NCBI RefSeq assembly: GCF_024166365.1
Contig: NC_064819.1
Location: 164,428,793 to 164,492,792 of the forward strand
Reading direction: 5' to 3'
DNA from: Elephas maximus indicus
Taxonomy: Eukaryota > Chordata > Mammalia > Proboscidea > Elephantidae
Length of the DNA: 64,000 nt
Part shown: positions 1-12,200 of the stretch, in pieces
Layout: every line of letters starts with the position of its first letter
Numbering within the stretch: position 1 is the first letter of the stretch
The notes under the pieces: model-generated
Database searches by the model: none
The model's input: the letters and a program-made list of their open reading frames with translations, nothing else
Told to the model about the DNA's origin: nothing
Made by a program: the position numbers and the translations under genes

Positions 1-959
1 TTTCTTTTGTTGTACCATAAAATACTGAGGCTAGAAAAGCTCAAATGTGACTAGGCTAGAGGAATACAAAGGGGAACAGAAGCCAGAACCTGTATCTATC
101 AAATGCTCACCTGTTCCAGCATCAGTAATTACCAGGTTAAAATGTCCTGTGGACTTACTTTAATCAAGTGACCCAGAGTCCTATTTCATTTGACTTGTTT
201 CTTGCCTTTATCTGTTTGGATTCTTAAAAAGTGTCTGAAGGTTTGGGCCTGGAGCTGCTGGAGATCCCTTTGGTTCTGAGATAATTGCCTCCATGAGATC
301 AGTGCTAACAGCCTGTAGAAGTCTCCTACTAACTAGGAGGTGATGGTGTTTGGAAAGGCTATGTCAAAGAACAGAAGATCAACCAGGCTTGAGAGAAAGG
401 ATAATGGGTCCCCAAAGAAGGTGATAAATCCAAACTAGACTCTACTGTCTCGGTTTCAAAACTCCAGAATCAAAGCTCTTTTAGACTCATGCATCTAAAA
501 GCTCTTTTAGATCTTGGTTTTCCCAAATTGATTGGAGCTGTTTGCAGGGGAGCTGGTGGCCATGACTGGGATGGCACAAGCAGATTGACCTTCCTGCCGG
601 CAGTGGAGGAGTGCTAGGAATAGTCAACCCCTGACTTCCAAGGAGAGGTATGGTGGGAACAAAATGCAGAGGAGATATTGCTGCTTCTCCCACCAACTCC
701 CTTTTTCACTACACAGAAGGAACCATGGTGAGGTGGAAAGGGCAGCCTGTACCTCACTGGTTGGATAGTAGACCTCAGTTTCCTCTTATAAATGAAGGAC
801 GTTGAACTAGATCATGGTTAAGGCCTTCTCAGTTTTGTGATTTGATGAGAGGTGAGGAAGAAAAGTATTAGAGATTGACTCATTGAGTCTGCCTTCCTAT
901 ATGCCAGAAGTTTTCAGGGATACGTTGCTATCGACCATTCCAATTTAACTTTTGTTAGC
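1..959. other. Intergenic sequence, mostly unassigned
   Basis: I see no gene. Around 760-850 a decayed MIR/CR1-like 3' fragment is suggested by CTCAGTTTCCTC followed by GGACGTTGAACTAGATCATGG. The rest is not recognisable. Confidence 0.4.
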
Positions 960-1189
960 TCTGTAGGTGCCCCTTCTTTTTTCTTGCACCATCAGTATTT
1001 TCTTCTTTTATGAATTATTGCCGTCATCATACAAGCCACCGGTAATATCTACTAACCTTTAAAAATGCTCCCTGATCTAATATCCCCCTCCAGCTACTGC
1101 CCTATTTCTCTGGTTCCCTTTACAGCAAAACTCATCAAAAAAGTAAAGTATAGTCACTGTCTCCACTTCCTTGTCTCTCATTCTCTCTC
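960..1189 (+). mobile_element. L2 LINE, segment 1 of 4 (host of nested insertions)
   Basis: Old L2 (CR1-superfamily) sequence that resumes at 3661, 5851 and 6153. Continuity across the insertions is clear because the reverse-transcriptase-derived text picks up in order. This segment includes the CCTTTACAGCAAAACTC region. It ends in CATTCTCT (1179-1186), repeated at 3648, the likely target duplication of the inserted L1. Confidence 0.65.
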
Positions 1190-1985
1190 TCTTTTTACAT
1201 TTTATTTATTTTGTTGTTGTTAAGAATATACACAGAAAAACATACAACAGTTTCTACATGTACCATTTAGTGACATTGATTACATTCTTCAAGTTGTGCA
1301 ACCATTCTCACCCTCCTTTTCTGAGTCCCCCCTTCCACCGCCCCCATTAACATAAATTCACTGCCCTCTAAGGTTTCTATCTATCTTTCAAGTTACTGTT
1401 TTCCGTTTGATCCCATGTAGATAGTTCTTAAAAGAGCATAATGCTCAAGGACGACTTTTTTTAGTAGTTAAGCTAAACTATTGTTTGGCTTTGAGAAGAC
1501 TTCAGGGGATATTTTTGGTTTAAATTTTAAGGATTATCTCAGGGCAGTAGTTTCAAGGGATCATCCAACCTTCCTGGCTCCAGGAAATCTGGAGCCCATG
1601 AAAATTTGAAATTCTGTTCTATATTTTTCCCCTTTTGATCATGTTTCTTCTATAGAATCTTTGATCAAAATGTTCTGTAATGGTAGCCGAGCATTGTCCT
1701 GTTCTTCTAGTCTCAGTTGTTCATGGAGGCAGTTAATCACACATTCTATATCCTCCTTCTATTCCTCATGCTCCTTCTTCCTCTCTTGCTGCCTTGGATT
1801 GTTGTGCCTTGGATGGCCTCTTGTAAGCTTTTAAGACCCCAGGCAATATACAACTAACTAGGAAGTAGAACAGAAGCACTAAACAAGTTATTAGGCCAAT
1901 TAACTGGGATGTCACATGAAACCATGGCTCTAAACATCCAAACCAAGAAACCAAATTCAGTGAGGATTTTGGTTGTACATAAGCA
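1190..1985 (-). mobile_element. L1 LINE 3' UTR-type fragment
   Basis: Minus-strand older L1 3' end. The same sequence type recurs at 12563-13090 (for example CTTCAAGTTGT followed by a run of C-rich sequence, then AAAGAGCAAATGCTC-like words). The flanking CATTCTCT repeat suggests the whole 1190-3647 block entered together, but a second 3'-end-like sequence starts near 1990, so the block may be composite. Confidence 0.6.
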
Positions 1986-1989
1986 ACCT

Positions 1990-3647
1990 CAGCAGCTACT
2001 CTTCTTTTTTTTTTTGGTTGATATGTGTGATATACGATATGTCTATCACACAACTTTTGCCAATTCAACTTTTTACAGGTGTACAATTATTGACAGCAAT
2101 TACATTAATTGGCTTTACAACTCTACCCTTAATCAATTTGAATTTTCCTCACTGTTAATCTTCCCTTTTCCCCTCCAGCCTACCCCTGATAACCATAATA
2201 AACTTTGTTCTCTATACATTTACCTTTTTTTTGTCTTTTGTATAAGTGATGTCATTCAATATTTGTACTTTTTTGATTGACTTATTTCAATCTGCATAAT
2301 GTCTTCCAGCTCCATCCATATCATAGCATATATCAAGACTTATTTCTCCTACTGCCTGAGTAGTATTCAGTTGTAAGTGTGCGCCACATTTTGCTTATCC
2401 ATTCATCTGCTGATGAGCATTTAGGTTGTTTCCACCTTTTGGTTATTGGCAATAGGGCTGCAATGAACACTGATGTACAATCTCTTTTTGAGTCTCTGCT
2501 TTCAAGTATTTTGGGTATGTAAGATACCTAGGAGAGGAATTGCTGGGTCATGTGGTAATTCTATTTTTAGTTTTTTTGAAGAACCTCCACACTGTTTTCC
2601 ACAACAGCTGTACAATTTTGCATTCCCATCAGCAATGGGTAATGCTTCCATTTTCCCCACATTCTTGCCAACATTTGTATTTCCTGTGTTTTTTTTTTTT
2701 TTAATCTTAGCCATACTAGTGGGTGTGAAATGGTATCTCATTGTGGTTTTAATTTACATCTCTCTGATAGCTAATGGGAAACCCTGGTGGCGTAGTGGTT
2801 AAAAGCTAAGGCTGCTAACCAAAGGGTTGGCAGTTCGAATTTGCCAGGCACTCCTGGGAAACTCTATGGGGCAGTTCTACTCTGTCCTATAGGGTCACTA
2901 TGAGTCGGAATCGACTTGATGGCACTGGGTTTGGTTTTTTGGTTTGGATGGCTAATGATGCTGAATATCTTTTCATATGTTTGGTGGCCATTTGAATTTC
3001 CTCTTTTGTAAAATGTTCGTTCAAGTCTTTTGCCCATTTTATGACTGGGTTATTTGTCTTTTTGCTGTTAAGTTATTGAAGTCTTATACATATTTTGGCT
3101 ATTAGATTCTTGCCAGATATATGGTTTCCAAAGATATTCTCCCATTTGGTAGCTTGTCTTTTTTCCTGAAGTCCTGTTTATTTTATCTTCTGCTGTTTGT
3201 GCTTTTGTTATTGTGTTAGATTATCCATTGTTAAAAGCTAGACCTGACAGCGTTGCCCTTGCTTTTTCTTCTAAGAATTTTATAGCTTTAATTTGCACAT
3301 TTAGGTCCTTAATCCATTTTGAATTTGTTTTTCTGTATGGTGTGAGGCATGTGATTCTGTTTCATTTTTCTGCATGTGGAAATCCAATTTTCCCAGCACC
3401 GTTTTTTGAAGACACTCTTCTTTTCCCATTGAAAGGACTTAGTACCCTTCTCAAAAAATCAGTTGACCAGAGATGTGTGGGTTTATTTCTGGACTATTAA
3501 TTCTTTTCCATTGGTGTATGTGTCTGTTGTTATACCAGTACCAGGCTATTTTGATTACTGTAGCTATGTAGTATGTTTTAAAGTCAAGACGTGTGAGTCC
3601 TTCTGCTTTGTTCTTCTCTTTCAACAGCGTTTAGTGATTTGGAGTTC
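1990..3647 (-). mobile_element. L1 LINE 3' part incl. ORF2 C-terminus (degenerate)
   Basis: Minus-strand L1. The ORF2 C-terminal zone is recognisable (reverse complement of the GTGAATAGTGCTGC-type region near 2450) and the minus frame at 2502-2741 keeps the DPAIPLLGI motif of ORF2. It is interrupted by stops and by an AfroSINE at 2777-2946, so it is not functional. Confidence 0.75.
2777..2946 (+). mobile_element. AfroSINE, short form, inside L1
   Basis: Typical AfroSINE: head AAACCCTGGTGGCGTAGTGG with tRNA-like A box, B-box-like CAGTTCGAATTTGCC, body CTATGGGGCAGTTCTACTCT, and tail GGGTTTGGTTTTTTGG. Imperfect target duplications GATAGCTAATG (2766-2776) and GATGGCTAATG (2947-2957) bracket it and restore the L1 text. 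Confidence 0.9.
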
Positions 3648-3660
3648 CATTCTCTTTTGA

Positions 3661-4029
3661 ATTTACTCTAATCAGATTTTTGCCCTCATCACTCTAATTG
3701 AAAGTTCTCCTGACATGGTCAGCACTGACCTCAATGTTGCCACATCTAATGGTCAACATTTAATCCTCATCTTACTTGACCTATCAGCAGCATTTGACAG
3801 AGATCATCACTCCTTCTTTCTAGAAACTTCACTTGACTTCCATGACACTACTGCTTAGTTTCCCTTCTACCTAACTGGTTGTTTCTTCTGTCTTCTTTAT
3901 TGCTTTCTCTTCTCTTCACTTTGCTGACTTCTAAAAGTTGAAGTGCCCTAGGGCTCAATCCAGGGACTTTTCATCTCTCTATGTATTCATTCCTTTGATA
4001 ATCTCATCTAGTATCATGGCTTTAAATGT
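3661..4029 (+). mobile_element. L2 LINE, segment 2 of 4
   Basis: Reverse-transcriptase-derived sequence, decoding to a decayed LTCDLSAAFD-like motif (CTTACTTGACCTATCAGCAG at about 3772), the RT box of CR1/L2 elements, followed by the GVPQG-like region (AAGTGCCCTAGGGCTC). Frames are broken; it is a relic. Confidence 0.7.
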
Positions 4030-5850
4030 TGTTTTTGTTAGGTGCTGTCAAGTTGATTCTGACTCATAGTGAATGAATAAATGAAACATTGCCTGATCTT
4101 GCACCATCCTCAAAATCGTGCTATTTTTTACCCTATTGCTGAAGCCACTGTGTCAATCCATCTTGTCAAGGGTCTTTCTCTTTGACTCTCTACCTTAAGA
4201 AGCATGATGTCCTTCTGCTGGAACTGGTCCATCTTGATAACATGCTAAAGTATTCAAGATGAAGTCTTGCCATCCTTGCTTCCAAGGAGCACTCTGGCTG
4301 TACTTCTTCCAAGACGGACTTGTTTGTTCTTTTGGAAGTCCATGATATAGTCAATATTCTTTGCCAACACCATAATTCAAAGGCATCAATTCTTCTTCAG
4401 TCTCACTTATTCATTGTCATGCTTTTGCATGCACACAAGCTGATCGAAAACACCTTGGCTTGGGTTAGGTGCACTTCAGTCCTCAAAGTAACGTCTTCGA
4501 TTTTCAACACTTTAAAGAGATCTTTTGTAAGAGCTTCAGCCAATGCAATAAGTCGTCTGATTTCTTGAGTGCCGCTTCTATGGGTGTTGACTGTGTATAC
4601 AAATAAAATGAAATGCTTGACAACTTCAATATTTTCTCCATTTATCATGATGTTGCTCATTGGTCCAGTTATAAGGATTTTAGTTTTCTTTATGTTGCAG
4701 TCTAATCCATACTGAAGGCTGTGGTCTTTGATCTTTGTCAGTAAGTGCTTCAAGCCCTCTTCACTTTCAGCAAGCAAAGTTGTGTCATCTGCATGTTGCA
4801 GGTTGTTAATGAGTCTTCTTCCAATCTTGATGGATCCAATCCTCTTCATGTAATCCAGTTTCTCTGATTATTTGTTCAGCATACAGATTGTATAAGTATG
4901 GTGAAAGGATACAACCCTGATGCACATGTTTCTTGACTGTAAACCATACAGTGTCCCCCTTGTCCTGTTCGAACGACTGCCTCTTAGTCTGTGTAGGGTC
5001 CTGGTTATATGGCAGCTTGGTTGCACTTTAAATGGAAAGTCCATCTGTGACAGAACTGCAGAGAACTAGCTAGAGGCACCATCAGCAGTGGGACAATGCT
5101 AAAACCCATTCCTATAATATGTAATATACAAGATAGTGGTGGTGCGTACATTTGAATAATAGTCGTATTAACTGGTCTCGCTTGTAGGCATATGAATATT
5201 ATCCTATCACTGATAGAATTGTACTTCAGAACAGATCTTGATATGTTCTTTTTGACAATGAATACAACGTCATTCCTCTTCAATTTGTCATTCCCAGCAT
5301 AGTAGATCTTATGATTGTCTGGTTCACAATGCCAATACCAGTCCATTTCAGCTCACTGATGCCTGGGATATCAATCTTTATGCATTCTGTTTCATTTTTG
5401 ACTACTTCCAATTTCCCTAGATTCATACTTCATACATTTCACGTTCCAATTATTAATGAATGTTTGCAGCTGTTTCTTCTTACTTGGAGTCATGCCACAT
5501 CAGCAAATGAAGGTCCCAAAAGCTTTACTTCACCCACATCATTAAGGTTAACTCTACTTTGAGGAGGCAGTTTTTCCCCAGTCATATTTTCAGTGCCTTC
5601 CAACCTGAGGAGCTCATCTTCTGGCACTATATCAGACAATGTTCCACTGCTATTCATAAGGTTCTCACTGGCCAATTTTTTCAGAAGTAGATCACCAGGT
5701 CCTTCTTCCCAGTCTGTCTTAGTCTGGTAGCTCCACTGTCACCTGTCCACCATGGGTGACCCTGTTGGTATTTGAAACACTGGTGGCATAGCTTCCAGCA
5801 TCACAGCAACATGCAAGCCACCACAGTATGATAAACACAGACTCATGGTG
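4030..5850 (-). mobile_element. RTE/BovB-type LINE, internally deleted
   Basis: Minus-strand RTE. The 3' end is at the left (TGTTAGGTGCTGTCAAG). Its RT fragment (minus 4403-4849) carries YADDTTLLAESEE-like text (here HADD). About 5130-5830 is the 5' part with endonuclease sequence (minus 5005-5346) and the 5' region TGEKLPPQSRV. Most of the RT and its N-terminal side is missing, with 5000-5128 of unclear origin at the junction. Imperfect duplications CATGGCTTTAAAT (4015-4027) and CATGCTTTTAAAT (5851-5863) mark insertion into L2. Confidence 0.8.
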
Positions 5851-5959
5851 CATGCTTTTAAATACATACTATATATTGATGACTCCCTAATTTAATCTCT
5901 AACCTGACTGCTCCTATGAATTCTAAATTTATATATTCCAACTTCCTACTTGACATCTC
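5851..5959 (+). mobile_element. L2 LINE, segment 3 of 4
   Basis: Continues the host L2 after the RTE: ATATTGATGACTCCC matches the YADD-type RT box region, then TTGACATCTCCATTTGG up to the AfroSINE target site. Confidence 0.65.
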
Positions 5960-5973
5960 CATTTGGTATAATA

Positions 5974-6138
5974 CCAAAAAACCAAGTGCAGTGCTGTTGA
6001 GCCAATTCCAACTCATAGCGACCCTATAGGACAGAGTAGAACTGTCCCATAGAGTTTCCAAGGAGCGCCTGGCGGATTCGAACTGCTGACCCTTTGGGTA
6101 GCAGCCATAGCACTTAACCACTATGCCACCAGGGTTTC
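5974..6138 (-). mobile_element. AfroSINE, short form, perfect target duplication
   Basis: Minus-strand AfroSINE. It is bracketed by a perfect 14 bp duplication CATTTGGTATAATA (5960-5973 and 6139-6152), so the boundaries are exact and the insertion is relatively young. Confidence 0.93.
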
Positions 6139-6152
6139 CATTTGGTATAATA

Positions 6153-6835
6153 GACATCTCAAATTTGATATGAATTCTTGACTTCCTTCCCAAATGGGCT
6201 CTTCCTTTAGTCTTCTTCATCTCGGTAAATGACAAATCCATACTAACAACTTGTTAAGCCAAAAACCTAGGAGTTATCCTTAATTCTTCTTTCACATCCT
6301 AATTCAATACATCAGAAAATCTTGGTGGCTCTGTCTTAGAAAAATATCCAGAATTTTTCCTCTTCTCATCACCACCCTGGTCTAAGGCACCATCATCTCT
6401 CTCGGACTATTGTTACAGTCTCCTAATTGGTCTGTGTTTCCATTTTTTGCCCCCCTTCAGTTTATATTGTCCATATTACAGTCAGTACGATCCTTCTAAA
6501 ATGAAATTCCAATCATGTCATACCCCTGTTCAAAACCTATAATGACTCCCCATATCACCAGAGTAAAATCTACAGTCCTTAACATCACTTAAAACACCTT
6601 ACACGAATAGATACAAGTATTTTCCTTCTGCTCTCATCTCTTACAACTCTATTAACCCTCATAGTCTGTTCCAGTCACACTGGCCTTCTTGCTCTATCTT
6701 GAACCTACTGGGCATGTTCCCACCTCAGAGCCTTTGCATCTCACCCAGATACCTTCTACGTGGCTTTCTCCCACACTTCTTTTGGGTCTCAAATATCATC
6801 TTATCAGAGAGACCTTTGCTAACCATCCCATATAA
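6153..6835 (+). mobile_element. L2 LINE, segment 4 of 4 (3' region)
   Basis: Resumes L2 text: AAAAACCTAGGAGTTATCCT (NLGVIL-type motif), ACCATCATCTCTC, TCCTTCTAAAATGAAATTCC and the CCTTTGCATCTC segment near the L2 3' end. Open frames are lost. Confidence 0.7.
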
Positions 6836-7559
6836 AATAGCATAAATTTTTTTTTTTTACCATCAGTCTCTCACCATTTATCTTGGATTATTCTTCTTGA
6901 TAACATTTATTACCACCTGAGACATTATTTATTTATATATAGGTAGAACTGGTCCACTGTTGGTGAATTAAATGGGTCATGATTCCACAATGACAACAAA
7001 TCTCTGGACTGCTTAGCATGTTGGTTTCTGTACTTAGGTTTGTTCCCTCATGATTGATTGCTGTTATTCTAGGAATCTCATCCTCATACAGTATCCAAAG
7101 ATAGAAATAATGGGCACTGATTCCTTTTGGGCATCCATTTATAAGATAAGTGAATAATCTCTCTGATGTACCTCCAGCAAACTGGCTGTCATGTCTGGCC
7201 AGAATTGTGTCACAAGTCCATTCCTAAACCAATCCCAAGAAAGAGAAAAGGAACTACCGTGATTGGCTCAAGTTAATTGAGATTTGCCTCTTGGGGTTTG
7301 GAGGGGTTTAGCATCCCTAAAGCACTTGACCACTTTATACCACATAAAATCAGGGCTGTGGGAGCCAGAAAGAAGTAGACACAATGGCTATTGGGTGAAT
7401 ATCTTTAATAGTGTCTGCTACACTTGTAATCACTCATAACCTCCATTTTGCTGGCCATCTCTTGTTTGTGCTCTCACATTCCTAGGCAGCTGATCATTTG
7501 AAGCAAGCTAGTTGTCTTGTTCTCCTCTATCTTTGTTACATTTAATTGTATTCATTTAC
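6836..7559. other. Intergenic, mostly unassigned
   Basis: No gene is seen. About 7170-7400 has the feel of an old LTR or DNA element (TGTCTGGCCAGAATTGTGTC, CCTAAACCAATCCC) that I cannot name. The rest is unique. Confidence 0.35.
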
Positions 7560-8000
7560 AGGAGGTGTATCTGTTGTCAGTTGCTGAATAGCCAACCACT
7601 CTGAAACTTAGTAGCATAAAACAACAACCATTTATTTGCTCACAATTCTGTGATTTGGTCTGGGCTTAGCTGGGTGTTTTTTCCCCTGCTCTTACCTAGG
7701 CTCACTCATGTGTTTTTAATCACTGGGGAAAGTTGGAGACTGGGTCTCTCTCTTCATGGAGTCTTTTATTTTTAAGGAGACTAAATCAGGCTTCTCGTGG
7801 CACTCAACAGCAGTTCAAGAGTAAGCCCCAATGTGCAAGTACTTATCAAGTTTCTGTTTGTGTCATATTTGCTGATGTCCCATTGACCAGAACAAGCACA
7901 TGATCAAGTCTAGAGTCATTGTGAGAGGATACTGTACAAGTGCATGGATACCAGGAGGTCTGATTCACTGGGGACCATTATGTAACAAATTACTTCAGGA
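7560..8000. mobile_element. MaLR/ERVL-like LTR fragment (old)
   Basis: Contains GTAGCATAAAACAACAACCA and GGTCTGGGCTTAGCTGGGTG, typical of an old mammalian LTR group, and decays toward 8000. The family name is tentative. Confidence 0.45.
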
Positions 8001-9260
8001 GGTTAACCACTGAAAAGGAAAAAAAAAAAAAAAACTGAAAAATTGTGTGAAAATCAAAAGAGCCATTCTTTCAGGGAATATTATACAACTTTTCTAAGCT
8101 GTGACTGAGTGAAATGTAAAAATGAGAATAGCAAATCTGCAGAATAAAACTTCTCCTATGCTTTATTTATTATACATATTTTTTAAGTAACGAGCAGTTA
8201 ATAAAAAAAACCCCAAATTTCAGTTTGACATGAAGGCAATAGTTAGAATCAGGCATAGGATAAAAATGAAGCCTTTTCCTAGATATTTTTCATGTACAAA
8301 AGCAAACAAAACCTGTCCTGGTTTATATTCTGTACACCGATTTTATTTTCTCCTAGCATCACTGGAGTATGAAAACAAAAGTCAAGTCATTATTAAAACA
8401 AGAAGCAGAAAAATTGCCTTCTGTTTGTCAACATCATTAATTAATGGGCTACATGTCCTAAAAAGACATGTCCTTTTCCCACAAGTCTAACCACGAGGGA
8501 GTAAGTAGCTCCTGATTGTCACTCTTTTGTCAAACTACTCTTTTTATGGGTAGCAGACACTGCAATGTCTCCTAAGTCATCACAGAATACTTTTTCCTGA
8601 ATTTTATTTCTCCTTACTAAATATTTAACTCAGAAGCAGTCCTGGAAGAATCCATCTCTTCTAATGTTTTAAATCATACCAGTCATCAAGTTATTCCATC
8701 TTTCTCTATTGTTCCACTGTAAAGAATTCTTTCTCACAGCTCTTTCTTCCCTCTCTCCCTTTTCCTCTCTCATGGTTCTTTATCATGTACTTCTCTCTCC
8801 CTTCTCTACATCTTCTTTTTTAAACCATTCTTCTCTCTTAAATCAACTCAACTCTTCACATGACTCAAAATGAAGCAGATGAAATTAAACAAAGTCTTCT
8901 GTTGTTATTACCAGTGCTAAAGTAAATACTATGTGGTTATGGCCTTTGATCTGTTCTTGGGAACTGGCAAGGGGATCTTCATGTTTGGGGTCAGGAATCT
9001 GCTTTTTCTTCCTGGGCTTTTATTTGTTACATTTTCCTAAGAAACCTGAAATACTTTACACAGCTATTTGAGAAAAGGAAGGAAAAAGTTAATCAATTTT
9101 CAAAAAAAGAAACCTGAGAAAGATTCTGTATGAATAGTTACTATCTTTATTAAGAAGGTACTAAAATACAATGAAACCTTGGGTCAATTGACAATGTCCA
9201 TAATTTAGACCAAAAATTACAAATCTATAAATATACTGCAGTGTTATATGAGAGTCAAAG
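8001..9260. other. Unique block between repeats; candidate distal regulatory DNA
   Basis: After an A-run (8019-8034) there is about 1.2 kb without recognisable repeats, rich in homeodomain words (CATTAATTAATGG at about 8435, GCAGTTAATAAAA at about 8194). The 86-codon frame 8230-8490 has no resemblance to a protein. It lies 16-17 kb upstream of PRDM13. Confidence 0.4.
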
Positions 9261-9267
9261 GACACCT

Positions 9268-12200
9268 ATTTTATTTTTTGTGCTTTAGGTGAATGTTTAC
9301 AGTTCAAGTTAGTTTCTCATTCAAAAATTTATACACATATTGTTTTTGTGACATTGGTTGCAATCCCTGCAATGTGACACCACTCTCCCCCGTTCCAACC
9401 CGGGTTCCCTGTGTCCGTTCACACAGTTTTACTGCCCCTTCCTGCCTTCTCATCTTGCCTTTGGCCAGGAGTTTCCCATTTGGTCTCTATTTGATTGAAC
9501 TAAGAAACACGTTCCTCAAGTGTGTTATTGTTTGCTTTATAGGCCTGTCTAATTAATGTCTAAAAAGTGGGCTGGAGTAGCTTCAGTTCTGAGTTAGCAG
9601 GGTGTCTGGAAGCCATAGTTTCAGGGGTTTCTCCAGTCTCTGTCAGACCTATCAGTCTGGTCTTTTTTGTGTGTGTGTGAATTTGAATTTTGTTCTACAT
9701 TTTCCTCCTGCTCTGTCCAGAACTTTCTGTCATGGTCCCTATCAGAGCGGTTGATGGTGGTAGCCAGGCACCATCTAATTCTTCTGGGCTCAGGCTGGTG
9801 GAGGCTCTGGGTCACGTGGTCCTTTAGTCCTTTGAGCTGATGTTTTCATTGTGTCTTTGGTTTTCTTCAATATCCTTTGCTCTGGATGGGATGGGACCAA
9901 TACATATGTCTTAGATGGCCACTTGCAAGCTTTTAACACCACAGACACTACTCATAAAAGTATGATGTAAAATATTTGCTTTATGAACTATGTTATGCCA
10001 GTTGACCCAAATGTCCACTAAGATTATGCTCCCCAGAAACTCAGTCCCCCAAGGTGTTTGGCTGTGTCTAGGAAACTTCTATGACTTTGCCTTGGTCAAG
10101 TTGTGCTGAATTCCCCTATGTTGTGTGTTTTGTTTTCCTTTACACTCGTTTACTATCTAGTTAGTGATTTGCCCTCCCCATCCATCCCTATCCTCATAAC
10201 CATGAAAGAATTTTTTTTTTTTTTTCTGTGTAAACCTTTTCTTGAGTTTTTATAATACTGGTCTCATATAAAGTTTGTCGTTTTGTGATTGACTTATTTT
10301 ACTCAGCATAATGCCCTCCAGATTCATCATTGTTCTTTATCCCTGCAAGATATTCCATTGTGTGTATGTAAGGTAACTGGTTTATCCATTCATGTGTTAA
10401 TGGGCACTTAGGTTGTTTCTATCTTTTTGCTATTGTGAATAGTGCTGCAACGAACATGGGTATGCATGTGTCTATTTGTGTGACAGTTCTTATTTCTCTA
10501 GGATATGTTACTATAAGTGGGATTGCTAGATTGTATGATATTTCTATTTCTAGCATTTTAAGCAGGCGCCATATCATTTTCCAAAGTGGTTGTACCATTT
10601 TACATTCCTACCAGCAGTGCATAAGAGTTCCAATCTCCCCACAACCTCTCCAACGTTTGCTATTTTCTGTTTTTTGGATTAATGCTAGCCTTGTTGGGGT
10701 GAGATGGTATCTCCTTGTACTTTTGATTTGCATTTCTTTAATAGCTAATAATCTCTAGCATATTTTCATGTATCTGCTACCCACCTGAATGTGTTCTTTG
10801 GTAAAGCGTCTGTTCATATCCTTCACCCGTTTTTTAGTTGGATTGTCTTTTTGTTGAGTTGTTGAAGTGTTTTGTAGATTTTAGAGATTAGACCCTTGTC
10901 GGAAACACCATAGCCAAAATTTTGTTTCCCAGTCTGTAGGTTCTCTGTTTACTCTTTTGGTGAAGCCTTTTGATGAGCATAAATGTTTAATTTTTTAGGA
11001 GTTCCCAGTTATCTAGTTTCTTTTCCAGTGTTTGTGCATTGTTAGTTATGATTCGTATTCTATTTATGCCATGTATTAAGTCCCCTAGCATTTTCTCTCT
11101 TTTTTCTTCTATGATCTTTATCATTTTAGGTTTTATATTTAGGTGTTTGATCCATTTTGAGTTAGTTTTTGTGTATGGTGTGAGGTATAGATCCTGTTTC
11201 ATTTTTTTATACATGGTCATCCAGTTTTGTCTCACCATTTGTTAAAGGGACTGCTTTTCCCCATTTAACAGACTTGGCCCTTTGTCAAATATCACCTTCC
11301 CATAGATGGGTGGATTTACGCCTGGGTTTTCAATTCTTCCATTGGTCTCTGTGTCTGTTGTACCAGTACCAGACTGTTTTGTCTACCGCTGCTGTATAGT
11401 AGATTCTGAGATCAGGTAGCATGAGGCCGTCCACTTTTTTCTTCTTCTTCAATAATGCTTTACTTATCCGGGGCCTCTTCCCTTTCCATATGGAGTTGGT
11501 GATTAGTTTCTCCATCTCATTAAAGAATGCTGTTGGAATTTAGATCGGAATTGCACTGTGTCTGTAGATCGCTTTGGGTAGAATTGACATTTTCACAATG
11601 TTGAGGCTTCCTATCTGTGAGCATGGCATGTTTTCCATTTATATAGGTCTCTTTTGGTTTCTTGCAACAGTGTTTTGTAGTTTTCTTTGTGTAGGTCTTC
11701 TATGTCACTAGTTAGATTTGTTCCTAAGTATTGTATCTTCTTGGGGGCTATTATAAATGGTGTTGATTTCCTGATGTCCTTTTCGAAGATCTCTTTGTTG
11801 GTGAAGATGAATCCAACTGATTTCTGTATGTTAATCTTTATCCTGCTACTTTGCTGAAATCTATTAGTTCCAGTAGCTTTCTTGTGGATTCTTTGGGTTT
11901 TTTTATGTATAGGATCATATCATATGCAAATGATCAAATCATGGCTGGTTTTACCTGTTCCTTACTAATCTGGATGCCCTTTATTTCTTATTCTTGCCTT
12001 ATTGCTCTAGCTAGGACTTCCAGCAGGATGTTGAATAAGAATGGTGATAAAAGGCATCCTTGTCTTGTTTCCATTCTCAAAGGGAATGCTTTCAGTTTCT
12101 GTTGAGAATGATGCTGTCTGTTGGTTTTGTATAAATGCCCTTTATTGTGTTGAGGAATTTCTCTTCTATTCTTATTTTGCTGGGAGTTTTATTAGAAATG

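Noticed and set aside
4403..4849. Minus frame with reverse-transcriptase text as a gene
   Set aside because: It is part of a truncated RTE element with internal deletion; likewise the frames at 13883-14290, 44549-44845 and 51600-51824.
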